Of a stretch of 64,000 bases of DNA, positions 10,178 through 20,036 are shown one piece after another; the first letter of the stretch is position 1, and the number at the start of each line of letters is the position of its first letter. Location: positions 744,001-808,000 of the forward strand of contig NC_011683.1 of NCBI RefSeq assembly GCF_000150955.2, written 5' to 3'. The notes under the pieces were generated by a model. The model did not search any database, was not told the DNA's origin, and was given only the letters and a program-made list of their open reading frames with translations. The position numbers and the translations under genes were made by a program. This DNA is from Phaeodactylum tricornutum CCAP 1055/1. Taxonomy: Eukaryota; Bacillariophyta; Bacillariophyceae; Surirellales; Neidiaceae.

Positions 10178-11488
10178 ATGTCACTGAGAATGGCGGGTAC
10201 GTTAGCGTTGTTCGTAACGGGAGCGACGACGAGAGCACTGGGTCGATCCGGGGGCACCTCGAAGCGACCTTTCTCGTTGCGACTACCTTTGCAGACGGGT
10301 ACCCAGCCGACCTTGGCGCTTTCCTTATCGTCGTCCGCGTCCGCAAACAAACCGACTCTCTCTTTGACGGAACAAATGCGCAAAGAATCCGAAGCGGAAC
10401 TCGCTAAACTGGCCCATCACTACGAAGATCGAGCCCGAAACGACCCAGCCTTTGCAGACCTGGCACCAATCATTTGGAAGACACTCGACGAAGCAACAGC
10501 TTTTGTGAACGATCACATTGAGACCATTATGTTTGATTGTGACGGTGTGGTTTACCGAACACCGGATGAGTGTCCCGGTGCCAAAGAATGCATACAACGT
10601 TTACTCGACAAGGGGAAGCGGGTGTTTTTTGTCACCAACAACGCCGCATCCAATCGATCGCAGCTGCGCGCCAAGCTCTCCGAAATTCTGGCGATTGAGA
10701 ATTTGACCGACGATATGATGGTTCCGAGTTCCTATTCTTGTGCTCGGTTTCTGCAACGAGAAATTTTAGATCGAAAAGGGCGTGGCCGTTTGTTCGTCAT
10801 TGGCAGTCGAGGCCTTTGTGACGAATTGGAGCAAACGGGTTTTGAGGTACTGACTGGGAATGGACCACTGGACAGCGACGCATCCATGACCAGAGAAGAT
10901 CTAGCTACATACCCGTTCTCCGAGCATCCAGTAGACGCGGTCGTGGTTGGTACGTTGTTAATGGGCGAGGAAACGGAATTTTCACTTACATCAGTTCTTC
11001 CGTGAGACTGATGGTATACTCACTATTGGTTTCGCTTTTGTCGCTCGGCAGGTCACGACACGGCGTTGTCATTTCGTAAAATATGTATAGCCAATGTGCT
11101 TTTACAAATGAATCCCGACGCACCACTAGTTGCCACCAACAAGGATGCATTCGACTTGGTCGGTGTAGACGGACGACACATCCCAGGCAACGGATGTGCC
11201 GTAGTCGCGCTCGAACACTCTTCCAAACGAACGGCCATCAACGTTGGTAAACCGAGTGCCACTCTGGCCGATCTAATTGCTGCCGACCACGGCATTAATC
11301 CATCCAGGACCATGTTCGTTGGCGACCGACTGGATACAGACATTCAATTTGGTGTGGAGAATGGAATGCATTCTGTCTTAGTCATGACTGGTGTTACTAC
11401 TGCCGACTCGATGGTCCAACTTGGGAACGGAACGAACGATGAGCCACTGCCGAACATTGTCATACCACATATTGGTCTTTTATACTAA
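10178..11488 (+). CDS. Phosphoglycolate phosphatase-type HAD hydrolase (2 exons)
   Basis: Exons 10178-10949 and 11052-11488 encode 402 residues. The 102-bp intron has donor GTACGT and acceptor GGCAG in phase 1, and the rebuilt Gly codon restores VVVGHDTALSF. It should dephosphorylate 2-phosphoglycolate from Rubisco oxygenation. HAD motifs: I FDCDGVVY (nucleophile Asp about 120, acid Asp about 122), II VTNNAA, III the Lys in NVGKPS, IV FVGDRLDTDIQFG. The first 60 residues are Arg/Ser/Thr-rich and nearly free of acidic residues, so they look like an organelle presequence; mitochondrion or plastid cannot be decided by eye. I chose the first ATG; a second in-frame ATG follows four codons later. 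Broader pyridoxal- or p-nitrophenyl-phosphatase activity is an alternative. Confidence 0.9.
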
Positions 11489-12025
11489 CGAATATCAAAT
11501 CACAAGGAACAATTTGTCGTGAAGGTGTAAGCTTTGTATGACGGATGCTGCATTGATGAAAGTCAGCTCTTTGTAAAAAAGGAGCAAGCTTTCCGGCGTT
11601 TTTTCTTTCTACTTAATGGAAAGAGTTGAAGCGCACACACGGCGCAATCATCATGTTGATACACTGCAAAACAGACTTCGGCATTTTGTGAGAGCGGGCA
11701 CGACCTACCTACGCACTATCCGTGAGTTTGAAGGAAAAGAGTACATCATTTTGACTCTGCACCAGTAGGGGATCTTTTGTCATTTTGAAGACTTGACTGA
11801 ACGTAGCTCGTCAAAGAAGTACAATGGACAACTAACAGATATGAAAAAAACTTCAGCAAAAGTTCCGATCAAGATTATATTGTAATTAAGGATACTATGC
11901 CAATGCTGGAACTTCACATACGTAGTCTAAATGATTGTCGAAGCTGCAGATACGAGTGAAAGGTCGGAGTGGCGCAGAGCAATGCAGTATTTATCAAAAG
12001 TCCTAAATTAGAGTATCAGGTTTAT
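11489..12025. other. Convergent intergenic region, 537 bp
   Basis: Lies between two converging genes; AT-rich 3' flanks. No coding exon, RNA gene or repeat recognised. Confidence 0.45.
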
Positions 12026-12664
12026 TTACTCCCAAGCTGCAGCTTTTGTCTTTTCCCAGATAGCAGCAATCTGGTCTTGGATCTTTTGGACTTCCTCTTT
12101 GTTTCCTCTGTATATGTTTAGTTTGGCGAAAAAGACTTGTGTGTGAGAGACTAGCGAAGTCTTTGAAAGGATCCAAATCAATCCTAGAGTGACCGCAACT
12201 TACCGGCCTTCATGATACGGAATTTGACTTTCTAGCTTGGTAACTTTTTTGGCATCTTTCCTGTTCATGCAACAACACTTGGTTAGTGAGGATATGTTCC
12301 GAATTAGAAAAGGAGATAGTGACACCTTGAAAAAAACACGAGGCATGGTAGACACCACCAGTCAATCGCCCCACATTACCGTGCTACAATTGAATCCAAA
12401 AAGATTTCGTCTCGCTACAACGATGACCACGTGCTTGCTTCGACATAAAGTCCATGGCTTATATGCTTGACTGCAAAGGGTATTGGGCGAAGTAGACCAA
12501 TTAAACAGACTCGAACAAGACCGCTGCGTTCTCGATGCGAATTCACAGTCAATACCCTATTGCGACAACAACGCGCACCGACATCAGAACAACCCAATTG
12601 GCATTGGTTCTACTTACTTGGAGAGGACGACCTCTTCTTCTTTCTTTGTCTTGGGCTTGGCCAT
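12026..12664 (-). CDS. Small conserved helical protein, 61 aa (3 exons)
   Basis: Three short exons on the minus strand: 12664-12618, 12260-12204 and 12107-12026, with introns of 357 and 96 bp. Donors are GTAAGTA and GTAAGTT, acceptors CAG and ACAG, both in phase 2, and the frame closes exactly to 62 codons. The protein starts MAKPKTKKEEEVVLSK, which is Lys-rich. It continues with a helical body containing KVTKLESQIPYHEGRGNK, then an amphipathic helix ending in KAAAWE. The IPYHEGRGNKEEV segment feels familiar from small uncharacterised eukaryotic proteins, but I cannot name a function. No signal peptide or membrane segment. Every piece is too short to be seen by an open-frame scan. The long first intron carries TTCACAGTCAAT at 12542-12553. 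Confidence 0.8.
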
Positions 12665-13368
12665 TGTCGTACTGTTTGCGATTGGGAGGCGGAAAGGGGG
12701 AGGGTATGATTGCTTCGGTTTGGGATTTATGAACAGCCTTCGATCTTATTTTGGATACGACTGCTGATTGGAACCCAAAGAAGATACCTCTTATTTTTTG
12801 GATTTGTTCTTTCGTACGCAATCGATTCTACACTATATACTAGACATATACTGGTTACGCGTGAGGGCATCGTGTCAAAGGAGATGTCACCAACCGAATT
12901 CTGATCTAGAATGCGAATGGTGACACCTTTTCTAGACCGGAGTCTCATCAGGCTTTCGATGGTTGAAAGTCCGAAAGATACGGAATCGAACAATTGAGAA
13001 CAGAGGCCTTCTTGGTCCGCTACATACTTTGTAAAAGAGTCGAGGAGGGAAGAACGATCGTTCTTTACTTAAGGATTCCGTGTCAATCCCAGTGTCGACG
13101 TTTCGCTCAGATCTGGTATTGAATGCGAATTAAATAGTTAGGAAAGAAGAAGCCAGCTTGACGTATCGATGTCTCCAATTATAGCAATGGAGCTGAGAAG
13201 ATCGCTCGTGCGGTTCTCCCGCATTGCGTGTACCTTGTCTTTCCCTTACGCTCTTTCCCAAGTACCAATCTCCGATGCGAGTCGTAGGAGGTATAATTCC
13301 ATCTCATAATCTAAATATCCAACCTCCAGTCAAGAGTAAACCTTTACGCTCCAACCCGAACTTTTACG
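12665..13368. other. Intergenic, divergent promoter region, 704 bp
   Basis: Separates the start codons of the small three-exon gene and the repeat-protein gene. AT-rich, with no coding segment or repeat I can support. Confidence 0.45.
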
Positions 13369-15257
13369 ATGGGAAACCAAAAGTCCTCTCCAGTCTCCAA
13401 CTATCGCGAAACCCGCCGGGTTTCGTACGTTGTGAGCTCGAGAGGACGTAAATCTAAAGCCGCGACTTTCTCGACCGAACTTTGTTCTTTGAACATTGCT
13501 GATGTGCGTGAAGATACGACTTCGTCCGAAGCTAGCGTAGCAGCCACAAGTTCCACGCTTTCCGAACTTTTTGAAGACAATGCCGAGTGTTCAGACGAGT
13601 CCGAAGAAGAAGAAGGTAAGCGTAGCTAGTGCCGCTCTTTGTGCGAAGCCGGAAATTATCTCCTCTGTCAAAGTTTTCTTGAAAAGGTTTCACTCGCATC
13701 TCACGATATTATCTCTCCTTCGCTACGCGATCCAAAAGACGAAGAATGGGAAGAACGCCTTCGTGTTTTAGAAGACTCTCGCAAACTTCGATTGGTCGCC
13801 GAGTTCTTTATGCACCCCGAAGCCAAAGTCCAGTCAGCCCATTCCGTTACCCGCTGCTTCTTTGATCGTCCCTCTGCTCCAGAGCGTGTTGCTCTGGATG
13901 ATATGGAAGAGCAGGCTCAAGTTATGGAAGAGCTCAAGTTACTGAAGCAGTCGGCGCAGCACTTCATGCATCCCGAAAGAATATTGCCAGTGACTGATGC
14001 CACTGCTTGGACGCAACTACTTTGACCGTGCGTCGGGTCCTGAGCAGATCTCGGAAGACGAGCTCGATCAGATGGACGAGATCTTCAAGGATATTCGCGC
14101 TCTTCAGATCGCTGCGTCCGACTACTTGCATCCAGAGCGTCCGCTACTTGTGGATGCCTACGTGTGCGCTCGCAACTACTTCTCCCGTCCTTCGGAGCCG
14201 GAGTACGAGACGTTCGGAGCCGCAGAGGAGCGAGCCCGTATCGTGGCGGAAGCCAGAGCTCTCAAGCGTCAGGCCGAGATCTTTGCTCACCCCGAGAAGC
14301 CTATCGAGACTGCGGATGCGACCATGTTTGGTCGCAACTACTTCGCGCGTTCCTCTGCTTCAGAACAAGAAGACGTGGATGAGTGCGAAGAGCGCGCCCG
14401 TATTTTGGCCGAGTGTGCTGGTCTCAAGCAGTCGGCGCAGCACTTCATGCACCCCGAAAGGTGTCGCCACGGTCAGTCCGTACGCCACTGCTCGGTGCTA
14501 CTTTGACCGTGCGTCGGGTCCTGAGCAGATCTCGGAAGACGAGCTCGATCAGATGGACGAGATCTTCAAGGATATTCGCGCTCTTCAGATCGCTGCGTCC
14601 GACTACTTGCATCCAGAGCGTCCGCTACTTGTGGATGCCTACGTGTGCGCTCGCAACTACTTCTCCCGTCCTTCGGAGCCGGAGTACGAGACGTTCGGAG
14701 CCGCAGAGGAGCGAGCCCGTATCGTGGCGGAAGCCAGAGCTCTCAAGCATCAGGCCGAGATCTTTGCTCACCCCGAGAAGCCTATCGAGACTGCGGATGC
14801 GACCATGTTTGGTCGCAACTACTTCGCGCGTTCCTCTGCTTCAGAACAAGAAGACGTGGATGAATGCGAAGAGCGCGCCCGTATTTTGGCCGAGTGTGCT
14901 GGTCTCAAGCAGTCGGCGCAGCACTTCATGCATCCTGAGATCGGTGTCAAACCTTCCTCGGGTGCGGTCAGTCGAAACTATTTCGATCGCCCTTCGGCTC
15001 CGGTGCATGGAAAAATGATCCATACGTTCCCTGCTCACGAGGATGAATTGGATCACGACGAAGGACATGATCATCTCGACCACTTCGGAATGGACGAAGA
15101 GCTTGAACATATGTTCAACAACATTCGTCAAGATTTGTCCATTCCCGAACCTGTCAACCGGAAAGGAAAGGCATATAGCGACGACGGCGATGAGGGCAAC
15201 TTATCTCGATCCCCTTCATCTGTTATGCTGTTTGCCGGCGAATCTGTTTACGATTGA
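13369..15257 (+). CDS. Diatom FxRPSxPE/HPE repeat protein, N-myristoylation signal, frame disrupted
   Basis: Begins MGNQKSS, a good N-myristoylation consensus (Gly2, Ser6), so membrane anchoring is likely. Exon 1 is 13369-13615; a phase-1 intron (GTAAGC...AAAAG, 123 bp) probably ends at 13738, joining an acidic tail to DEEWEERLRVLED. The body is a chain of 53-54-residue units. Each has NYFxRPSxPE, an acidic stretch, EERARIxAEAxxLK, then an A-x-(F/Y)-x-HPE motif. Three units form a 481-bp block repeated twice almost without change (14021-14501 and 14502-about 14982). The frame changes by one base near 14000 and again near 14465, at the two block edges; elsewhere the frame is open. It ends in an acidic His/Asp-rich tail. 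Similar repeats occur in other diatom proteins as I recall, function unknown. Sequencing error or a broken allele could explain the shifts. Confidence 0.65.
14021..14982 (+). repeat. Tandem duplication, two copies of a 481-bp block
   Basis: Two adjacent copies (14021-14501 and 14502-about 14982), each coding for three 53-54-residue protein repeats. Reading them side by side I find only a few single-base differences, such as CGT/CAT in LK(R/H)QAE and GAG/GAA in VDECEE. The unit length, 481, is one more than a multiple of three, so the frame differs between copies. The near identity points to a recent duplication or ongoing gene conversion. Confidence 0.9.
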
Positions 15258-15745
15258 ATTTCACATCAAATATCCGTTTGCGGGCGGCTGATGTCAGATC
15301 AACAATCACTCTGTCATTTGTTCCTTTTTTGACGCAGCCGTCTGTACATTACTTTACTTTACCTTTAACATAATAGCTACTTGATCTTTTTTCTGATTAG
15401 AAGTCATATCGTCAGATATTTGGCACCTGGAATGGGCAAAGAGATTTCTTTTAGATTTATATATGCTATAGTTGCAAATATAGAAGCCTACACCAGTCTA
15501 ACAACTCTGCCTTCCCAACGAAATAAAAACCTGTCTTTCGTCCTCTATACTGATTTATATTGTAGTCAACTGATGTAGAGTGGGAGCTTCCGGTTCATTC
15601 AAGAGCTACTCCGAGCGGATACCCAAAACTTGCACGGCGACTTTTCAAAGCGGAAAAAGCCGATGTGCTAGCAAATGAGCTCGAATTTACACGAGGATAT
15701 CGTGTTCTAACTTTGATGGTAAAAATCGAACAGGACCAATATACT
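15258..15745. other. Convergent intergenic region, 488 bp
   Basis: AT-rich 3' flanks of two converging genes. No exon, RNA gene or repeat recognised. Confidence 0.45.
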
Positions 15746-17335
15746 TCACCAAGCACATTCACAAGTGTAGTCTTCGGGGAAAAGGTTTCGAAAGTATTCG
15801 CAGGTGTCCGCGATCTGTTCGTCTGGTTCAATATACACTGCCACAGAGTACAGTGCAAAGCCTAGGAATCCGGACACCCCGAGAAGACCTAGTAAAGCCC
15901 AAAGGAGTCGAGTGCAGCAGTGTCTGATAGAGGTGCTGAATATCAAAATCCCCACTAAAAACCCTGTCACCAGTCCGCCAACATGGCCTGACCAATCAAT
16001 GTACGTACATGCACTCAACATGGAAAGGATGGCAATCCCAACCAAAACGCCGCACATTCGGTCATAATGAATGTTCCCATCCAAAGATTTATGTACTTCA
16101 AAGCAAGTGCAGCTCATCACTTGTGCAAGTTTTGCAGCGTAGAGACCCATTAAGGTCCCGGAACTTCCAACGCCAATCGTGTCGGCGTCGCCAAGTGAAG
16201 CACAGGCCGTACATCCAACGGAACTGACGAGAAAAACGAGCAACCATCTACAAGATCCCCACTCTTGTTCAAAGACAGCAACAGACCAGATCACGCACAA
16301 AGCGTTTGCTAGCAAGTGAAGGACGCCAACGTGCAAAAACGACGATGTCAGTAGCCTCCACCACTGATTCTCTTCAGTCATCAAGTATGCATTCTTGCCG
16401 CCCCATTCTGAAAATGCGTCCGGATATGGTCCAATCATTGGATTGACATCAAGACTCGCAACTCCGCACATGGCGAGTTGTGTAATTAGTATCAAAAGTT
16501 GAACAGCCATAACGATGATGCTGACAAACGGAACGTGTTGTTTCGTCCTCAAGTCGTCACCGTGACCAACGCTACGGCCAGCACATGCTGAGTCCAGCGT
16601 GTGGTCATCCGCGAACGTTGACATCGTCTTTGGATTCGTAGCGTAAGTCTCATCGTAGGTTTGGTCAGCCGTCTGGTCGAACGTGTCTTCATTCGAGAAC
16701 AACATTTCGTCTACAGGGAGTTCTAGTTTTTCGTCATATAGCAAATGATCAGTTTTCTCCAAATGAATGGTACCTTGTTGATGAATGCGCTGCGAATGGC
16801 TTTGCAGGGGGCGCCCTTTGAGATTGCTGGTGGTGGCCGAGGCTGCATCTTGTTTCTCGTACCACCGTTTCAGTTTCGTACGATGTTTCGGCGAAGGTAA
16901 TCGAACATCGATGGCAATCTGACCATCCGGAGAAGCCAAATGATAGCTAGCGCTGTCGGCACTTGTCTGGTTCCAATTAGCGAATGTTCTTAGGGGCGAG
17001 TAAGAAGAAAGCGGTGTCAAGTTGCCACTAGGTACCACAGACAACTCTTCGTCGCCTTGTTCATACTCCCTGTCGGAACTCAATCCTCGCCTGGGTGGCG
17101 CCTCGTCTCGAGATTGTATCAGGGGAGAAGGGCGTCGGATTCTTCTAAAGGATATTTGTGGGGAGCTTGCTGGCTCGTGTCGATCTATGATAGGTGAATG
17201 TTGTCGCTGTTGAGTGATTACTACCGTCGGTACAGGTGGCGGTGTGTATGAGCATTTTCGAAGATGCCCGGAATGATCGGTTTCACTGCCGTTACTTCGA
17301 CTTCCCCAATGCTTTCTGTACACAGATTCTCTCAT
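15746..17335 (-). CDS. Rhomboid family intramembrane serine protease
   Basis: Single exon, 529 residues from the first ATG at 17335. The first 265 residues are a hydrophilic, Ser/Arg/Pro-rich cytosolic region with no fold I recognise. The rhomboid core follows, with about six to seven hydrophobic segments. It has QWWRLLTSSFLHVGVLHLLAN (loop and second helix, with the conserved Arg and His), the nucleophile in VGSSGTLMG (Ser about 392) and the second catalytic residue in DWSGHVGGLVTG (His about 451). Both catalytic residues are present, so it should be active and cut single-pass membrane proteins within the bilayer. The arrangement (long cytosolic N-terminus, GxSG, seventh helix) resembles eukaryotic secretory-pathway rhomboids rather than the mitochondrial PARL type. 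The C-terminal tail is Cys-rich and ends ECAW. No plastid presequence. Confidence 0.92.
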   Translation of the reverse strand: MRESVYRKHWGSRSNGSETDHSGHLRKCSYTPPPVPTVVITQQRQHSPIIDRHEPASSPQISFRRIRRPSPLIQSRDEAPPRRGLSSDREYEQGDEELSVVPSGNLTPLSSYSPLRTFANWNQTSADSASYHLASPDGQIAIDVRLPSPKHRTKLKRWYEKQDAASATTSNLKGRPLQSHSQRIHQQGTIHLEKTDHLLYDEKLELPVDEMLFSNEDTFDQTADQTYDETYATNPKTMSTFADDHTLDSACAGRSVGHGDDLRTKQHVPFVSIIVMAVQLLILITQLAMCGVASLDVNPMIGPYPDAFSEWGGKNAYLMTEENQWWRLLTSSFLHVGVLHLLANALCVIWSVAVFEQEWGSCRWLLVFLVSSVGCTACASLGDADTIGVGSSGTLMGLYAAKLAQVMSCTCFEVHKSLDGNIHYDRMCGVLVGIAILSMLSACTYIDWSGHVGGLVTGFLVGILIFSTSIRHCCTRLLWALLGLLGVSGFLGFALYSVAVYIEPDEQIADTCEYFRNLFPEDYTCECAW

Positions 17336-18083
17336 ATTCTTAAAATACCGAGAATCGCCGTCAATCCAATTCCAGTGGCCTTTTTTCCAGGAGAGGTGCA
17401 CAGATGGAGTAACGCTCCAACGCTCTGGCGAACGCAGCAGTCAACGGTAAAATTGAGAAGCTGTTGAACAGAGTTATGTTGGTAACAGAATCCTAAAGGT
17501 GCAGTCGCGTTACAGTTGAAAAGATCAAAGTTGTGGTAGTCCGCGCACTCATTGGATGGATGATTGATATTGTCGCAATGCATTTGGGAGAGGGAAAGTC
17601 TTTGGACCTTTGCACCTCGGTTTTTGGCGATGATGCCATTTGTCAATCGCCCGAATACGTGATTTACGGTTCCTGACAGTGACGTGAATTCCCATTTCCA
17701 TCCACTTCCGGGTGGGGATGGCTAACAGAAACGAAGCAAAAATTCGTTCTAGTCACTTGTTTCTGGGATTGAAAAAGATCGGATCAATGCCGAAACGTAC
17801 AGTTGCCAAGATTTTACGAGACAGTGAGGGAAGGTGACGCCATGAGCATGCTGACTGATCTGTGACAACGATGCTTGACGGTGAAGAGCTTCTACAGTTA
17901 ACCCCTCCCTTTTCTTCTTATTCCTCATAGACTTTGAGGGGGTAGAGATAGAGAACGGTCATCACCTTTCTGGCTGCCTATTTGAAACATCGCCATCTAC
18001 TCTCGCCAGTTCGTGAGTTCTCTTGGAGACAATCCCGTCCTCTGGTTATTCCCAACCGACGAATCACGCCATTCTTTTCATAA
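17336..18083. other. Divergent promoter region of the two intramembrane proteases, 748 bp
   Basis: Lies between the rhomboid start (minus) and the CPBP protease start (plus). No supported coding sequence. A 105-codon minus-strand open frame here lacks a convincing link to the rhomboid and was not called. Confidence 0.45.
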
Positions 18084-19106
18084 ATGAGCGAGACTTCGCG
18101 AAAGCGCACGTTTGGCACACTGGTCACGAAAAAGAGTGCTTCGGCAATAGTAGTGTTCGTCTGTCTACTGATATCGTCGTTTCAGGGTTCGCTTGGATAT
18201 TCGCTTCCCAGAACTCCCAGATCAATATCCGAGAAAGGCTTTACTGTTAGACCACGAAGTTGGACGCCGACGAAAGTCCAGAATAATGCACACACACGAC
18301 AAAACTACAATTTGGTGAGTGGTCTTAAAAAAGATCCAACTCGTAAAGGATACTATGCCGGTTTGGAGAATGAACACGCAAGAACGTCAACTGCACTCTT
18401 CCAGAGGAATGCTCTTCCCGAAGAAGGCGACGAAGGTCCGTCATCGCTACCACAGCAAGATGACCTCTTTGACGGCCGTACCACTCTAATTCTTGTGGGA
18501 GGACAATCGCTGCTGATTGTGGCAGCTGCGATCGCCGCTGCAATTCTGCAAACGCCTAACTGGGGATTCGGTCCCAACATTGTGTTCGATTTAAAGTCGA
18601 TTGGAGGTGGATTTCTGTTGGCACTTCCACTCGGCGGTCTTGCGGCAGCGCTGGATTTGATCGAAGACCGCTTTCCGGCCTTGCAAGACGTAACCAAAGC
18701 TACTCAAAGAAGCATCTTGGCACTCATGGGCGGCACATTTAAGCCACTTTTTGCCTTTTTCACCGCATTGGCATTGGGATTGGCGGCTGGATTCGGTGAA
18801 GAAATGCTCTTTCGTGGCATCTTACAATACGAACTAGCGAATCGCTTTGGACCCGTGCTGGCTGTGGGTGCCGCCAGTATCGTGTTTGGTGCCTTACACG
18901 CGGTGACGCCCCTTTACGCGTTCTTGGCGACACTAGCGAGCGTGTATTTCGGTGCCATCTATCTCGCGTTTGACAATTTGGCCGTGCCGATCTGGTGTCA
19001 CACCATTTACGATGTTGGCGCTCTTTATTACGCCCACTGGACAGTTTGTCAGCTCACCCAACAAGAGCGGAACGAAATTGCGTTTTGGGAAGGTCCGGGG
19101 AAATAA
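18084..19106 (+). CDS. CPBP-family (CAAX-type/Abi) intramembrane metalloprotease
   Basis: Single exon, 340 residues. A hydrophobic segment at about 20-37 (AIVVFVCLLISSFQGSLGYS) after a basic start looks like a signal peptide; the next 90 residues are basic and Ser/Thr-rich, like a plastid transit region. The core has several membrane segments with the three CPBP motifs: EEMLFRG (Glu239-Glu240, Arg244), FGALH (His272) and HTIYD (His306). These are the residues proposed to bind the catalytic metal, so the enzyme looks active. Cyanobacterial and plant plastid relatives of this subfamily are common (the Rce1/SCO4 group); the substrate is unknown. It is divergent from the rhomboid gene and next to a phosphatase gene with a CAAX box, but that neighbourhood is probably coincidence. 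Confidence 0.88.
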   Translation: MSETSRKRTFGTLVTKKSASAIVVFVCLLISSFQGSLGYSLPRTPRSISEKGFTVRPRSWTPTKVQNNAHTRQNYNLVSGLKKDPTRKGYYAGLENEHARTSTALFQRNALPEEGDEGPSSLPQQDDLFDGRTTLILVGGQSLLIVAAAIAAAILQTPNWGFGPNIVFDLKSIGGGFLLALPLGGLAAALDLIEDRFPALQDVTKATQRSILALMGGTFKPLFAFFTALALGLAAGFGEEMLFRGILQYELANRFGPVLAVGAASIVFGALHAVTPLYAFLATLASVYFGAIYLAFDNLAVPIWCHTIYDVGALYYAHWTVCQLTQQERNEIAFWEGPGK

Positions 19107-19367
19107 AGAAGATGCCGAGTACTTCCGTAATAGAGATTGTTGAAAGCTACTGCATTCTTTACATTGCTGCTACGTGGCTCTCCAGACAAAGATATGTCTC
19201 GTTCGAATTGACTTTAGAGTAAGCCACGGTTCCCCTCATTTTTATTGTTCTTCCTTCACGAAACGCCGTCCAAAAGGGATCCACAATCAGTCTCTCCATG
19301 TTCCAGATTTTCGATTGATCCCCACCTATACTCGACTCATCAGCGTTCTTGTTCCAGCATCCAAAAA

Positions 19368-20036
19368 CTAGAGAATCACGCAACACGACGCTTCCGGACC
19401 GGCGCCTCGTCGATACTGCTTCTTGTAGCCTTCCAAATAAAGCAGCTGCTTTTCATTGATTGCTCCGCGGCGCCTCTGGCGAATAAAGGTAACGGCTTCA
19501 ACTGGATCCATACTGGCAAATTCAATCAAAGCAATTGCCACCATGACGGGTGCCCGTCCCAGTCCGGCCACGCAGTGCACCGCGATGCAATTGCTGGTAC
19601 TGTCGCCATTGGACTGCTGCGTCTTTCCGTAGAAAGTCTTTTCAACCAGCTGTAGCCACGTGTCGATGAGATCTTTGGGTGGAGAGGTTCCGTCCTTGTA
19701 CTCGAGTTCGTGCAAGGAAATCCCGGCGTTGCTAAGTTCACCACCTTGATACGTCGGTTCGCAAACTCGCACAACATCAGTCACGTGGTACTTGCGCATC
19801 TCTTTAATATAGACGTGAAGGTTACCTTGGCGAGGAGCATCCATGATGAGAAACTGCATCGGTTTGACTACAATCAATGTGGGTTTGGTGCCGATGCTCA
19901 CCGCCACGTTGTGATTGGGGTAATTGTTATTGTTGTTGTGAGCCGACATTGTGACTTGCCTGTTACTGCTCGCGTCCGTAGATGACGAACTATTATTGCT
20001 CACCGTCCTTGCTTGCTCGACTTGTGATTTCTTCAT
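19368..20036 (-). CDS. PRL (PTP4A)-type protein tyrosine phosphatase with CAAX box
   Basis: Single exon, 222 residues. After an Asn/Ser-rich N-terminal 50 residues, the PTP4A fold begins with PTLIVVKPMQFLIMDAP. It has YHVTDVVRVCEPTY (the conserved non-catalytic Cys of PRLs) and the P-loop HCVAGLGRAP with catalytic Cys155 and Arg161. The Ala after Arg is the PRL hallmark where other phosphatases have Ser or Thr. The C-terminus is CCVIL, a farnesyl/geranylgeranyl CAAX box, preceded by KKQYRRG basic residues, so it should sit on endomembrane or plasma membrane. PRLs in animals control growth and bind CNNM magnesium transporters; the role in diatoms is not known. Confidence 0.93.
   Translation of the reverse strand: MKKSQVEQARTVSNNSSSSTDASSNRQVTMSAHNNNNNYPNHNVAVSIGTKPTLIVVKPMQFLIMDAPRQGNLHVYIKEMRKYHVTDVVRVCEPTYQGGELSNAGISLHELEYKDGTSPPKDLIDTWLQLVEKTFYGKTQQSNGDSTSNCIAVHCVAGLGRAPVMVAIALIEFASMDPVEAVTFIRQRRRGAINEKQLLYLEGYKKQYRRGAGPEASCCVIL

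Noticed and set aside
12237-12470. Plus-strand frame of 77 codons across the intron of the small minus-strand gene
   Set aside because: It runs antisense through an exon and intron of a gene with clear splice sites and conserved protein; no support of its own.
13616-13686. Shorter intron options in the repeat-protein gene (acceptors at 13648 or 13686)
   Set aside because: The first would make a 33-bp intron, too short; the second leads into the wrong frame. The acceptor ending at 13738 keeps the frame and gives an ordinary 123-bp intron.
14021-14982. The 481-bp tandem block as a mobile element or CRISPR-like array
   Set aside because: It is coding throughout, with protein-level repeats of 53-54 residues, no spacers and no inverted ends.
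17332-17646. Minus-strand frame of 104 codons upstream of the rhomboid start as a possible first exon
   Set aside because: It overlaps the rhomboid N-terminus in another frame, has no good donor leading into the rhomboid frame, and shows no family resemblance.
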